DNA from: Ulva prolifera
Taxonomy: Eukaryota; Chlorophyta; Ulvophyceae; Ulvales; Ulvaceae
DNA length: 64,000 nucleotides
Direction of reading: 5' to 3'
Assembly: GCA_023078555.1 (NCBI GenBank)
Contig: CM041199.1
Location: forward strand, 11,023,943-11,087,942
In this document: piece by piece, positions 36,365-51,366 of the stretch
Numbering within the stretch: position 1 is the first letter of the stretch
Layout: each line of letters begins with the position of its first letter
Position numbers and translations under genes: made by a program
The notes under the pieces: generated by a model
The model's input: the letters and a program-made list of their open reading frames with translations, nothing else
Database searches by the model: none
Told to the model about the DNA's origin: nothing

Positions 36365-39300
36365 GCCACGCAACCCCCCGCACATCAAAGGTACGACTAC
36401 ATGAACATTCCAAGATGTTGGGGGGCATGGGATGTCCATCATTCATTGCGTATTTTCTGCAGACACCATGGAGTGGTGTGGTGCAAAAGTGCACACTTTC
36501 CACCAACCCATGTGAATGGACTTGGTTGTAGCCACGCAATCCCCCGCGCATCAAAAGGTACGTCGACTTGAACATTCAAAGATGTTGGGGGGTATGGGAT
36601 GTCCATCATTCATTGCGTATTTTCTGCAGACACCATGGCGTGGTGTGGTGCAAAAGTGCACACTTTCCACCAACCCATGTGAATGGACTTGGTTGTAGCC
36701 ACGCAACCCCCCGCGCATCAAAAGGTACGTCGCCATGAACATTCAAAGATGTTGGGGGGTATGGGATGTCCATCATTCATTGCGTATTTTCTGCAGACAC
36801 CATGGAGTGGTGTGGTGCAAAAATGCACACTTTCCACCAACCCATGTGAATGGACTTGGTTGTAGCCACGCAACCCCCCGCGCAGCAAAAGGTACGTTGC
36901 CATCAACATTCCAAGATGTTGGGGGGTATGGGATGTCCATCATTCATTGCGTATTTTCTGCAGACACCATGGCGTGGTGTGGTGCAAAAGTGTACACTTT
37001 CCACCAACCCATGTGAATAGACTTGGTTGTAGCCACGCAACCCCCCGCGCAGCAAAAGGTACATCGCGATCAACATTCCAAGATGTTGGGGGGTATGGGA
37101 TGTCCATCATTCATTGCGTATTTTCTGCAGACACCATGGAGTGGTGTGGTGCAAAAGTGCACACTTTCCACCAACCCATGTGAATGGACTTGGTTGTAGC
37201 CACGCAACCCCCCGCGCATCAAAAGGTACGTCCCCATGAACATTCAAAGATGTTGGGGGGTATGAGATGTCCATCATTCATTGCGTATTTTCTGCAGACA
37301 CCATGGAGTGGTGTGGTGCAAAAATGCACACTTTCCACCAACCCATGTGAATGGACTTGGTTGTAGCCACGCAACCCCCCGCGCATCAAAAGGTACGTCG
37401 TCATGAACATTCCAAGATGTTGGGGGGTATGGGATGATTATCGTTCATTGGATATTTGCTGCTGACTCCCAGGAGTGGCGTGGGGCAAAAGTGCACACTT
37501 TTCACCAACCATGTGAATGGACTTGGTTGTAGCCACGCAACCCCCCGCGCATGAAAAGGTACGTCGCCATGAACATTCCAAGATGTTGGGGGGTATGGGA
37601 TGATTATCATTCATTGCATATTTGCTGGTGACTCCCAGGAGTGGCGTGGGGCAAAAGTGCACACTTTTCACCAACCATGTGAATGGACTTGGCTATAGAC
37701 AAGCATACCCCCGCGCACCATAGGGAAGTTGCAAGAAACATCCTTTGATTCTGAAAGATCTAGGACGTCAAGTATGCATTTCACAGTTGTTGCTAACTTC
37801 CAGGAGTGGCGTGGAACAAAAGTGCACACTTTTCACCAACCATGTGAATGGACTTGGTTGTAGCCACGCAACCCCCCGCGCAGCAAAAGGTACGTCGCCA
37901 TCAACATTCCAAGATGTTGGGGGGTATGGGATGTCCATCATTCATTGCGTATTTTCTGCAGACACCATGGAGTGGTGTAATGCAAAAGTGCACACTTTCC
38001 ACCAACCCATGTGAACGGACTTGGTTGCAGCCACGCAACCCCCCGCACATCAAAGGTACGATGACATGAACATTCCAAGACGTTGGGGGGTATGGGATGT
38101 CCATCATTCATTGCGTATTTTCTGCAGACACCATGGAGTGGTGTAATGCAAAAGTGCACACTTTCCACCAACCCATGTGAACGGACTTGGTTGCAGCCAC
38201 GCAACCCCCCGCACATCAAAGGTACGACTACATGAACATTCCAAGATGTTGGGGGGCATGGGATGTCCATCATTCATTGCGTATTTTCTGCAGACACCAT
38301 GGAGTGGTGTGGTGCAAAAGTGCACACTTTCCACCAACCCATGTGAATGGACTTGGTTGTAGCCACGCAACCCCCCGCGCAGCAAAAGGTACGTCGACAT
38401 GAACATTCAAAGATGTTGGGGGGTATGGGATGTCCATCATTCATTGCGTATTTTCTGCAGACACGATGGCGTGGTGTGGTGCAAAAGTGCACACTTTCCA
38501 CCAACCCATGTGAATGGACTTGGTTGTAGCCACGCAACCCCCCGCGCATCAAAAGGTACGTCGCCATGAACATTCAAAGATGTTGGGGGGTATGAGATGT
38601 CCATCATTCATTGCGTATTTTCTGCAGACACCATGGAGTGGTGTGGTGCAAAAATGCACACTTTCCACCAACCCATGTGAATGGGCTTGGTTGTAGCCAC
38701 GCAACCCCCCGCGCAGCAAAAGGTACGTTGCCATCAACATTCCAAGATGTTGGGGGGTATGGGATGTCCATCATTCATTGCGTATTTTCTGCAGACACCA
38801 TGGCGTGGTGTGGTGCAAAAGTGTACACTTTCCACCAACCCATGTGAATAGACTTGGTTGTAGCCACGCAACCCCCCGCGCAGCAAAAGGTACATCGCGA
38901 TCAACATTCCAAGATGTTGGGGGGTATGGGATGTCCATCATTCATTGCGTATTTTCTGCAGACACCATGGAGTGGTGTGGTGCAAAAGTGCACACTTTCC
39001 ACCAACCCATGTGAATGGACTTGGTTGTAGCCACGCAACCCCCCGCGCATCAAAAGGTACGTCGCCATGAACATTCCAAGATGTTGGGGGGTATGGGATG
39101 ATTATCGTTCATTGCATATTTGCTGCTGACTCCCAGGAGTGGCGTGGGGCAAAAGTGCACATTTTTCACCAACCATGTGAATGGACTTGGTTGTAGCCAC
39201 GCAACCCCCCGCGCATGAAAAGGTACGTCGCCATGAACATTCCAAGATGTTGGGGGGTATGGGATGATTATCATTCATTGCATATTTGCTGGTGACTCCC

Positions 39301-39982
39301 AGGAGTGTCGTGGGGCAAAAGTGCACACTTTTCACCAACCATGTGAATGGACTTGGCTATAGACAAGCATACCCCCGCGCACCATAGGGAAGTTGCCAGA
39401 AACATCCTTTGATTCTGAAAGATCTAGGACGTCAAGTATGCATTTCACAGTTGTTGCTAACTTCCAGGAGTGGCGTGGAACAAAAGTGCACACTTTTCAC
39501 CAACCATGTGAATGGACTTGGTTGTAGCCATGCAACCCCCCGCGCAGCAAAAGGTACGTCGCCATCAACATTCCAAGATGTTGGGGGGTATGGGATGTCC
39601 ATCATTCATTGCGTATTTTCTGCAGACACCATGGAGTGGTGTAATGCAAAAGTTCACACTTTCCACCAACCCATGTGAACGGACTTGGTTGCAGCCACGC
39701 AACCCCCCGCACATCAAAGGTACGATGACATGAACATTCCAAGATGTTGGGGGGCATGGGATATCCATCATTCATTGCGTATTTTCTGCAGACACCATGG
39801 AGTGGTGTGGTGCAAAAGTGCACACTTTCCACCAACCCATGTGAATAGACTTGGTTGTAGCCACGCAACCCCCCGCGCAGCAAAAGGTACGTTGCCATCA
39901 ACGTTCCAAGATGTTGGGGGGTATGGGATGTCCATCATTCATTGCGTATTTTCTGCAGACACCATGGCGTGGTGTGGTGCAA
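36365..39982 (+). repeat. Large higher-order repeat, copy 2 (one extra monomer)
   Basis: Partner of 32703-36153. The extra monomer lies near 36.67-36.83 kb and carries GTCGCCATGAACATTCAAAG. The match ends near 39982, where this copy has AAGTGTACAC and the other AAGTGCACAC. Confidence 0.88.
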
Positions 39983-42900
39983 AAGTGTACACTTTCCACC
40001 AACCCATGTGAATGGACTTGGTTGTAGCCACGCAACCCCCCGCGCATCAAAAGGTACGTCGCCATCAACATTCCAAGATGTTGGGGGGTATGGGATGTCC
40101 ATCATTCATTGCGTATTTTCTGCAGACACCATGGAGTGGTGTGGTGCAAAAGTGCACACTTTCCACCAACCCATGTGAATGGACTTGGTTGTAGCCACGC
40201 AACCCCCCGCGCAGCAAAAGGTACGTCGCCATCAACATTCCAAGATGTTGGGGGGTATGGGATGTCCATCATTCATTGCGCATTTTCTGCAGACACCATG
40301 GAGTGGTGTGGTGCAAAAGTGCACACTTTCCACCAACCCATGTGAATGGACTTGGTTGTAGCCACGCAACCCCCCGCGCAGCAAAAGGTACGTCGCCATC
40401 AACATTCCAAGATGTTGGGGGGTATGGGATGTCCATCATTCATTGCGTATTTTCTGCAGACACCATGGAGTGGTGTAATGCAAAAGTGCACCCTTTCCAC
40501 CAACCCATGTGAACGGACTTGGTTGTAGCCACGCAACCCCCCGCGCATCAAAAGGTACGTCCCCATGAACATTCAAAGATGTCGGGGGGTATGGGATGTC
40601 CATCATCCATTGCGTATTTTCTGCAGACACCATGGAGTGGTGTGGTGCAAAAATATACACTTTCCACCAACCCATGTGAATGGACTTGGTTGTAGCCACG
40701 CAACCCCCCGCGCATGAAAAGGTACGTCGCCATGAACATTCCAAGATGTTGGGGGGTATGGGATGATTATCATTCATTGCATATTTGCTGCTGACTCCCA
40801 GGAGTGGCATGGGGCAAAAGTGCACACTTTTCACCAACCATGTGAATGGACTTGGCTATAGACAAGCATACCCCCGCGCACCATAGGGAAGTTGCCAGAA
40901 ACATCCTTTGATTCTGAAAGATCTAGGACGTCAAGTATGCATTGCACAGTTGTTGCTAACTCCCTGGAGTGGCGTGGAACAAAAGTGCACACTTTTCACC
41001 AACCATGTGAATGGACTTGGTTGTAGCCACGCAACCCCCCGCGCAGCAAAAGGTACGTCGCCATGAACATTCCAAGATGTTGGGGGGTATGGGATGATTA
41101 TCGTTCATTGCATATTTGCTGCTGACTCCCAGGAGTGGCGTGGGGCAAAAGTGCACACTTTTCACCAACCATGTGAATGGACTTGGTTGTAGCCACGCAA
41201 CCCCCCGCGCATGAAAAGGTACGTCGCCATGAACATTCCAAGATGTTGGGGGGTATGGGATGATTATCATTCATTGCATATTTGCTGGTGACTCCCAGGA
41301 GTGGCGTGGGGCAAAAGTGCACACTTTTCACCAACCATGTGAATGGACTTGGCTATAGACAAGCATACCCCCGCGCACCATAGGGAAGTTGCCAGAAACA
41401 TCCTTTGATTCTGAAAGATCTAGGACGTCAAGTATGCATTTCACAGTTGTTGCTAACTTCCAGGAGTGGCGTGGAACAAAAGTGCACACTTTTCACCAAC
41501 CATGTGAATGGACTTGGTTGTAGCCACGCAACCCCCCGCGCAGCAAAAGGTACGTCGCCATCAACATTCCAAGAAGTTGGGGGGTATGGGATGTCCATCA
41601 TTCATTGCGTATTTTCTGCAGACACCATGGAGTGGTGTAATGCAAAAGTGCACACTTTCCACCAACCCATGTGAACGGACTTGGTTGCAGCCACGCAACC
41701 CCCCGCACATCAAAGGTACGCTGACATGAACATTCCAAGATGTTGGGGGGTATGGGATGTCCATCATTCATTGCGTATTTTCTGCAGACACCATGGAGTG
41801 GTGTAATGCAAAAGTGCACACTTTCCACCAACCCATGTGAACGGACTTGGTTGCAGCCACGCAACCCCCCGCACATCAAAGGTACGATGACATGAACATT
41901 CCAAGATGTTGGGGGGTATGGGATGTCCATCATTCATTGCGTATTTTCTGCAGACACCATGGAGTGGTGTAATGCAAAAGTGCACACTTTCCACCAACCC
42001 ATGTGAACGGACTTGGTTGCAGCCACGCAACCTTCCGCACATCAAAGGTACGACTACATGAACATTCCAAGATGTTGGGGGGCATGGGATGTCCATCATT
42101 CATTGCGTATTTTCTGCAGACACCATGGAGTGGTGTGGTGCAAAAATGCACACTTTCCACCAACCCATGTGAATGGACTTGGTTGTAGCCACGCAACCCC
42201 CCGCGCAGCAAAAGTTACGTTGCCATCAACATTCCAGGATGTTGGGGGGTATGGGATGTCCATCATTCATTGCGTATTTTCTGCAGACACCATGGCGTGG
42301 TGTGGTGCAAAAGTGTACACTTTCCACCAACCCATGTGAATAGACTTGGTTGTAGCCACGCAACCCCCCGCGCAGCAAAAGGTACATCGCGATCAACATT
42401 CCAAGATGTTGGGGGGTATGGGATGTCCATCATTCATTGCGTATTTTCTGCAGACACCATGGAGTGGTGTGGTGCAAAAGTGCACACTTTCCACCAACCC
42501 ATGTGAATGGACTTGGTTGTAGCCACGCAACCCCCCGCGCATCAAAAGGTACGTCCCCATGAACATTCAAAGATGTTGGGGGGTATGGGATGTCCATCAT
42601 CCATTGCGTATTTTCTGCAGACACCATGGAGTGGTGTGGTGCAAAAGTGCACACTTTCCACCAACCCATGTGAATGGACTTGGTTGTAGCCACGCAACCC
42701 CCCGCGCATCAAAAGGTACGTCGCCATGAACATTCCAAGATGTTGGGGGGTATGGGATGATTATCATTCATTGCATATTTGCTGCTGACTCCCAGGAGTG
42801 GCATGGGGCAAAAGTGCACACTTTTCACCAACCATGTGAATGGACTTGGCTATAGACAAGCATACCCCCGCGCACCATACGGGAAGTTGCCAGAAACATC

Positions 42901-43210
42901 CTTTGATTCTGAAAGATCTAGGACGTCAAGTATGCATTGCACAGTTGTTGCTAACTCCGTGGAGTGGCGTGGAACAAAAGTGCACACTTTTCACCAACCA
43001 TGTGAAAGGACTTGGTTGTAGCCACGCAACCCCCCGCGCAGCAAAAGGTACGTCGCCATGAACATTCCAAGATGTTGGGGGGTATGGGATGATTATCGTT
43101 CATTGCATATTTGCTGCTGACTCCCAGGAGTGGCGTGGGACAAAAGTGCACACTTTTCACCAACCATGTGAATGGACTTGGTTGTAGCCACGCAACCCCC
43201 CGCGCATGAA

Positions 43211-45798
43211 AAGGTACGTCGCCATGAACATTCCAAGATGTTGGGGGGTATGGGATGATTATCATTCATTGCATATTTGCTGGTGACTCCCAGGAGTGGC
43301 GTGGGGCAAAAGTGCACACTTTTCACCAACCATGTGAATGGACTTGGCTATAGACAAGCATACCCCCGCGCACCATAGGGAAGTTGCCAGAAACATCCTT
43401 TGATTCTGAAAGATCTAGGACGTCAAGTATGCATTGCACAGTTGTTGCTAACTCCCAGGAGTGGCGTGGAACAAAAGTGCACACTTTTCACCAACCATGT
43501 GAATGGACTTGGTTGTAGCCACGCAACCCCCCGCGCAGCAAAAGGTACGTTGCCATCAACATTCAAAGATGTTGGGGGGTATGAGATGTCCATCATTCAT
43601 TGCGTATTTTCTGCAGACACCATGGAGTGGTGTAATGCAAAAGTGCACACTTTCCACCAACCCATGTGAACGGACTTGGTTGCAGCCACGCAACCCCCCG
43701 CACATCAAAGGTACGATGACATGAACATTCCAAGATGTTGGGGGGTATGGGATGTCCATCATTCATTGCGTATTTTCTGCAGACACCATGGAGTGGTGTA
43801 ATGCAAAAGTGCACACTTTCCACCAACCCATGTGAACGGACTTGGTTGCAGCCACGCAACCCCCCGCACATCAAAGGTACGACTACATGAACATTCCAAG
43901 ATGTTGGGGGGCATGGGATGTCCATCATTCATTGCGTATTTTCTGCAGACACCATGGAGTGGTGTGGTGCAAAAGTGCACACTTTCCACCAACCCATGTG
44001 AATGGACTTGGTTGTAGCCACGCAACCCCCCGCGCATCAAAAGGTACGTCGACATGAACATTCAAAGATGTTGGGGGGTATGGGATGTCCATCATTCATT
44101 GCGTATTTTCTGCAGACACCATGGCGTGGTGTGGTGCAAAAGTGCACACTTTCCACCAACCCATGTGAATGGACTTGGTTGTAGCCACGCAACCCCCCGC
44201 GCATCAAAAGGTACGTCGCCATGAACATTCAAAGATGTTGGGGGGTATGAGATGTCCATCATTCATTGCGTATTTTCTGCAGACACCATGGAGTGGTGTG
44301 GTGCAAAAATGCACACTTTCCACCAACCCATGTGAATGGACTTGGTTGTAGCCACGCAACCCCCCGCGCAGCAAAAGGTACGTCGACATGAACATTCAAA
44401 GATGTTGGGGGGTATGGGATGTCCATCATTCATTGCGTATTTTCTGCAGACACCATGGCGTGGTGTGGTGCAAAAATGCACACTTTCCACCAACCCATGT
44501 GAATGGACTTGGTTGTAGCCACGCAACCCCCCGCGCAGCAAAAGGTACGTTGCCATCAACATTCCAAGATGTTGGGGGGTATGGGATGTCCATCATTCAT
44601 TGCGTATTTTCTGCAGACACCATGGCGTGGTGTGGTGCAAAAGTGTACACTTTCCACCAACCCATGTGAATAGACTTGGTTGTAGCCACGCAACCCCCCG
44701 CGCAGCAAAAGGTACATCGCGATCAACATTCCAAGATGTTGGGGGGTATGGGATGTCCATCATTCATTGCGTATTTTCTGCAGACACCATGGAGTGCTGT
44801 GGTGCAAAAGTGCACACTTTCCACCAACCCATGTGAATGGACTTGGTTGTAGCCACGCAACCCCCCGCGCATCAAAAGGTACGTCCCCATGAACATTCAA
44901 AGATGTTGGGGGGTATGGGATGTCCATCATCCATTGCGTATTTTCTGCAGACACCATGGAGTGGTGTGGTGCAAAAGTGCACACTTTCCACCAACCCATG
45001 TGAATGGACTTGGTTGTAGCCACGCAACCCCCCGCGCATCAAAAGGTACGTCGCCATGAACATTCCAAGATGTTGGGGGGTATGGGATGATTATCGTTCA
45101 TTGCATATTTGCTGCTGACTCCCAGGAGTGGCGTGGGGCAAAAGTGCACACTTTTCACCAACCATGTGAATGGACTTGGTTGTAGCCACGCAACCCCCCG
45201 CGCATGAAAAGGTACGTCGCCATGAACATTCCAAGATGTTGGGGGGTATGGGATGATTATCATTCATTGCATATTTGCTGGTGACTCCCAGGAGTGGCGT
45301 GGGGCAAAAGTGCACACTTTTCACCAACCATGTGAATGGACTTGGCTATAGACAAGCATACCCCCGCGCACCATAGGGAAGTTGCCAGAAACATCCTTTG
45401 ATTCTGAAAGATCTAGGACGTCAAGTATGCATTTCACAGTTGTTGCTAACTTCCAGGAGTGGCGTGGAACAAAAGTGCACACTTTTCACCAACCATGTGA
45501 ATGGACTTGGTTGTAGCCACGCAACCCCCCGCGCAGCAAAAGGTACGTCGCCATCAACATTCCAAGATGTTGGGGGGTATGGGATGTCCATCATTCATTG
45601 CGCATTTTCTGCAGACACCATGGAGTGGTGTGGTGCAAAAGTGCACACTTTCCACCAACCCATGTGAATGGACTTGGTTGTAGCCACGCAACCCCCCGCG
45701 CAGCAAAAGGTACGTCGCCATCAACATTCCAAGATGTTGGGGGGTATGGGATGTCCATCATTCATTGCGTACTTTCTGCAGACACCATGGAGTGGTGT
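43211..45798 (+). repeat. Higher-order repeat, copy 1 (spacing 3,161 bp)
   Basis: About 2.59 kb repeated at 46372-48959, a spacing of 19 monomers. Upstream, similarity resumes at 3,328 bp spacing (42.5-42.7 against 45.8-46.06 kb), because one A monomer near 43.04-43.21 kb has no partner. Shared private marks are GGAGTGCTGTGG (near 44792 and 47953), GCGCATTTTCTGC and GCGTACTTTCTGC. Confidence 0.88.
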
Positions 45799-46371
45799 GG
45801 TGCAAAAGTGCACACTTTCCACCAACCCATGTGAATGGACTTGGTTGTAGCCACGCAACCCCCCGCGCATCAAAAGGTACGTCCCCATGAACATTCAAAG
45901 ATGTTGGGGGGTATGGGATGTCCATCATCCATTGCGTATTTTCTGCAGACACCATGGAGTGGTGTGGTGCAAAAGTGCACACTTTCCACCAACCCATGTG
46001 AATGGACTTGGTTGTAGCCACGCAACCCCCCGCGCATCAAAAGGTACGTCGCCATGAACATTCCAAGATGTTGGGGGGTATGGGATGATTATCATTCATT
46101 GCATATTTGCTGCTGACTCCCAGGAGTGGCATGGGGCAAAAGTGCACACTTTTCACCAACCATGTGAATGGACTTGGCTATAGACAAGCATACCCCCGCG
46201 CACCATAGGGAAGTTGCCAGAAACATCCTTTGATTCTGAAAGATCTAGGACGTCAAGTATGCATTGCACAGTTGTTGCTAACTCCCTGGAGTGGCGTGGA
46301 ACAAAAGTGCACACTTTTCACCAACCATGTGAAAGGACTTGGTTGTAGCCACGCAACCCCTCGCGCAGCAA

Positions 46372-48959
46372 AAGGTACGTCGCCATGAACATTCCAAGAT
46401 GTTGGGGGGTATGGGATGATTATCATTCATTGCATATTTGCTGGTGACTCCCAGGAGTGGCGTGGGGCAAAAGTGCACACTTTTCACCAACCATGTGAAT
46501 GGACTTGGCTATAGACAAGCATACCCCCGCGCACCATAGGGAAGTTGCCAGAAACATCCTTTGATTCTGAAAGATCTAGGACGTCAAGTATGCATTGCAC
46601 AGTTGTTGCTAACTCCCAGGAGTGGCGTGGAACAAAAGTGCACACTTTTCACCAACCATGTGAATGGACTTGGTTGTAGCCACGCAACCCCCCGCGCAGC
46701 AAAAGGTACGTTGCCATCAACATTCAAAGATGTTGGGGGGTATGAGATGTCCATCATTCATTGCGTATTTTCTGCAGACACCATGGAGTGGTGTAATGCA
46801 AAAGTGCACACTTTCCACCAACCCATGTGAACGGACTTGGTTGCAGCCACGCAACCCCCCGCACATCAAAGGTACGATGACATGAACATTCCAAGATGTT
46901 GGGGGGTATGGGATGTCCATCATTCATTGCGTATTTTCTGCAGACACCATGGAGTGGTGTAATGCAAAAGTGCACACTTTCCACCAACCCATGTGAACGG
47001 ACTTGGTTGCAGCCACGCAACCCCCCGCACATCAAAGGTACGACTACATGAACATTCCAAGATGTTGGGGGGCATGGGATGTCCATCATTCATTGCGTAT
47101 TTTCTGCAGACACCATGGAGTGGTGTGGTGCAAAAGTGCACACTTTCCACCAACCCATGTGAATGGACTTGGTTGTAGCCACGCAACCCCCCGCGCATCA
47201 AAAGGTACGTCGACATGAACATTCAAAGATGTTGGGGGGTATGGGATGTCCATCATTCATTGCGTATTTTCTGCAGACACCATGGCGTGGTGTGGTGCAA
47301 AAGTGCACACTTTCCACCAACCCATGTGAATGGACTTGGTTGTAGCCACGCAACCCCCCGCGCATCAAAAGGTACGTCGCCATGAACATTCAAAGATGTT
47401 GGGGGGTATGAGATGTCCATCATTCATTGCGTATTTTCTGCAGACACCATGGAGTGGTGTGGTGCAAAAATGCACACTTTCCACCAACCCATGTGAATGG
47501 ACTTGGTTGTAGCCACGCAACCCCCCGCGCAGCAAAAGGTACGTCGACATGAACATTCAAAGATGTTGGGGGGTATGGGATGTCCATCATTCATTGCGTA
47601 TTTTCTGCAGACACCATGGCGTGGTGTGGTGCAAAAATGCACACTTTCCACCAACCCATGTGAATGGACTTGGTTGTAGCCACGCAACCCCCCGCGCAGC
47701 AAAAGGTACGTTGCCATCAACATTCCAAGATGTTGGGGGGTATGGGATGTCCATCATTCATTGCGTATTTTCTGCAGACACCATGGCGTGGTGTGGTGCA
47801 AAAGTGTACACTTTCCACCAACCCATGTGAATAGACTTGGTTGTAGCCACGCAACCCCCCGCGCAGCAAAAGGTACATCGCGATCAACATTCCAAGATGT
47901 TGGGGGGTATGGGATGTCCATCATTCATTGCGTATTTTCTGCAGACACCATGGAGTGCTGTGGTGCAAAAGTGCACACTTTCCACCAACCCATGTGAATG
48001 GACTTGGTTGTAGCCACGCAACCCCCCGCGCATCAAAAGGTACGTCCCCATGAACATTCAAAGATGTTGGGGGGTATGGGATGTCCATCATCCATTGCGT
48101 ATTTTCTGCAGACACCATGGAGTGGTGTGGTGCAAAAGTGCACACTTTCCACCAACCCATGTGAATGGACTTGGTTGTAGCCACGCAACCCCCCGCGCAT
48201 CAAAAGGTACGTCGCCATGAACATTCCAAGATGTTGGGGGGTATGGGATGATTATCGTTCATTGCATATTTGCTGCTGACTCCCAGGAGTGGCGTGGGGC
48301 AAAAGTGCACACTTTTCACCAACCATGTGAATGGACTTGGTTGTAGCCACGCAACCCCCCGCGCATGAAAAGGTACGTCGCCATGAACATTCCAAGATGT
48401 TGGGGGGTATGGGATGATTATCATTCATTGCATATTTGCTGGTGACTCCCAGGAGTGGCGTGGGGCAAAAGTGCACACTTTTCACCAACCATGTGAATGG
48501 ACTTGGCTATAGACAAGCATACCCCCGCGCACCATAGGGAAGTTGCCAGAAACATCCTTTGATTCTGAAAGATCTAGGACGTCAAGTATGCATTTCACAG
48601 TTGTTGCTAACTTCCAGGAGTGGCGTGGAACAAAAGTGCACACTTTTCACCAACCATGTGAATGGACTTGGTTGTAGCCACGCAACCCCCCGCGCAGCAA
48701 AAGGTACGTCGCCATCAACATTCCAAGATGTTGGGGGGTATGGGATGTCCATCATTCATTGCGCATTTTCTGCAGACACCATGGAGTGGTGTGGTGCAAA
48801 AGTGCACACTTTCCACCAACCCATGTGAATGGACTTGGTTGTAGCCACGCAACCCCCCGCGCAGCAAAAGGTACGTCGCCATCAACATTCCAAGATGTTG
48901 GGGGGTATGGGATGTCCATCATTCATTGCGTACTTTCTGCAGACACCATGGAGTGGTGT
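46372..48959 (+). repeat. Higher-order repeat, copy 2 (spacing 3,161 bp)
   Basis: Partner of 43211-45798. The match stops inside a B monomer where this copy has GTGTAATGC and the other GTGTGGTGC, which suggests an exchange point within that monomer. Confidence 0.88.
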
Positions 48960-49986
48960 AATGCAAAAGTGCACCCTTTCCACCAACCCATGTGAACGGA
49001 CTTGGTTGTAGCCACGCAACCCCCCGCGCATCAAAAGGTACGTCCCCATGAACATTCAAAGATGTCGGGGGGTATGGGATGTCCATCATCCATTGCGTAT
49101 TTTCTGCAGACACCATGGAGTGGTGTGGTGCAAAAATATACACTTTCCACCAACCCATGTGAATGGACTTGGTTGTAGCCACGCAACCCCCCGCGCATGA
49201 AAAGGTACGTCGCCATGAACATTCCAAGATGTTGGGGGGTATGGGATGATTATCATTCATTGCATATTTGCTGCTGACTCCCAGGAGTGGCATGGGGCAA
49301 AAGTGCACACTTTTCACCAACCATGTGAATGGACTTGGCTATAGACAAGCATACCCCCGCGCACCATAGGGAAGTTGCCAGAAACATCCTTTGATTCTGA
49401 AAGATCTAGGACGTCAAGTATGCATTGCACAGTTGTTGCTAACTCCCAGGAGTGGCGTGGAACAAAAGTGCACACTTTTCACCAACCATGTGAATGGACT
49501 TGGTTGTAGCCACGCAACCCCCCGCGCAGCAAAAGGTACGTCGCCATGAACATTCCAAGATGTTGGGGGGTATGGGATGATTATCGTTCATTGCATATTT
49601 GCTGCTGACTCCCAGGAGTGGCGTGGGGCAAAAGTGCACACTTTTCACCAACCATGTGAATGGACTTGGCTATAGACAAGCATACCCCCGCGCACCATAG
49701 GGAAGTTGCCAGAAACATTCTTTGATTCTGAAAGATCTAGGACGTCAAGTATGCATTGCACAGTTGTTGCTAACTCCTAGGAGTGGCGTGGAACAAAAGT
49801 GCACACTTTTCACCAACCATGTGAATGGACTTGGTTGTAGCCACGCAACCCCCCGCGCAGCAAAAGGTACGTCGCCATCAACATTCCAAGATTTTGGGGG
49901 GTATGGGATGTCCATCATTCATTGCGTATTTTCTGCAGACACCATGGCGTGGTGTGGGGCAAAAGTGCACACTTTCCACCAACCCA
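48657..49986 (+). repeat. Higher-order repeat, 1,330 bp, copy 1
   Basis: Eight-monomer unit marked by AAGTGCACCC, GATGTCGGGGGG, AAAATATACAC and GGCATGGGGC, followed directly by a second copy. Part of it also occurs near 40.3-41.0 kb, about 8.5 kb upstream. Confidence 0.87.
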
Positions 49987-51366
49987 TGTGAATGGACTTG
50001 GTTGTAGCCACGCAACCCCCCGCGCAGCAAAAGGTACGTCGCCATCAACATTCCAAGATGTTGGGGGGTATGGGATGTCCATCATTCATTGCGCATTTTC
50101 TGCAGACACCATGGAGTGGTGTGGTGCAAAAGTGCACACTTTCCACCAACCCATGTGAATGGACTTGGTTGTAGCCACGCAACCCCCCGCGCAGCAAAAG
50201 GTACGTCGCCATCAACATTCCAAGATGTTGGGGGGTATGGGATGAACATCATTCATTGCGTATTTTCTGCAGACACCATGGAGTGGTGTAATGCAAAAGT
50301 GCACCCTTTCCACCAACCCATGTGAACGGACTTGGTTGTAGCCACGCAACCCCCCGCGCATCAAAAGGTACGTCCCCATGAACATTCAAAGATGTCGGGG
50401 GGTATGGGATGTCCATCATCCATTGCGTATTTTCTGCAGACACCATGGAGTGGTGTGGTGCAAAAATATACACTTTCCACCAACCCATGTGAATGGACTT
50501 GGTTGTAGCCACGCAACCCCCCGCGCATGAAAAGGTACGTCGCCATGAACATTCCAAGATGTTGGGGGGTATGGGATGATTATCATTCATTGCATATTTG
50601 CTGCTGACTCCCAGGAGTGGCATGGGGCAAAAGTGCACACTTTTCACCAACCATGTGAATGGACTTGGCTATAGACAAGCATACCCCCGCGCACCATAGG
50701 GAAGTTGCCAGAAACATCCTTTGATTCTGAAAGATCTAGGACGTCAAGTATGCATTGCACAGTTGTTGCTAACTCCCAGGAGTGGCGTGGAACAAAAGTG
50801 CACACTTTTCACCAACCATGTGAATGGACTTGGTTGTAGCCACGCAACCCCCCGCGCAGCAAAAGGTACGTCGCCATGAACATTCCAAGATGTTGGGGGG
50901 TATGGGATGATTATCGTTCATTGCATATTTGCTGCTGACTCCCAGGAGTGGCGTGGGGCAAAAGTGCACACTTTTCACCAACCATGTGAATGGACTTGGC
51001 TATAGACAAGCATACCCCCGCGCACCATAGGGAAGTTGCCAGAAACATCCTTTGATTCTGAAAGATCTAGGACGTCAAGTATGCATTGCACAGTTGTTGC
51101 TAACTCCTAGGAGTGGCGTGGAACAAAAGTGCACACTTTTCACCAACCATGTGAATGGACTTGGTTGTAGCCACGCAACCCCCCGCGCAGCAAAAGGTAC
51201 GTCGCCATCAACATTCCAAGATTTTGGGGGGTATGGGATGTCCATCATTCATTGCGTATTTTCTGCAGACACCATGGCGTGGTGTGGTGCAAAAGTGCAC
51301 ACTTTCCACCAACCCATGTGAATGGACTTGGTTGTAGCCACGCAACCCCCCGCGCAGCAAAAGGTA
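49987..51366 (+). repeat. Higher-order repeat, 1,330 bp, copy 2
   Basis: Second copy plus about 50 bp. The few differences include GGGATGAACATC (near 50241) against GGGATGTCCATC. The match ends where GGTACATCGCG replaces GGTACGTCGCC. Confidence 0.87.

Noticed and set aside
40436-40837. 133-codon minus-strand open frame, repeated at 48919-49320 and 50249-50650
   Set aside because: It arises where A and B monomers happen to keep a frame open across joins, and is made only of satellite translation. The repeats reflect block duplication of the array.
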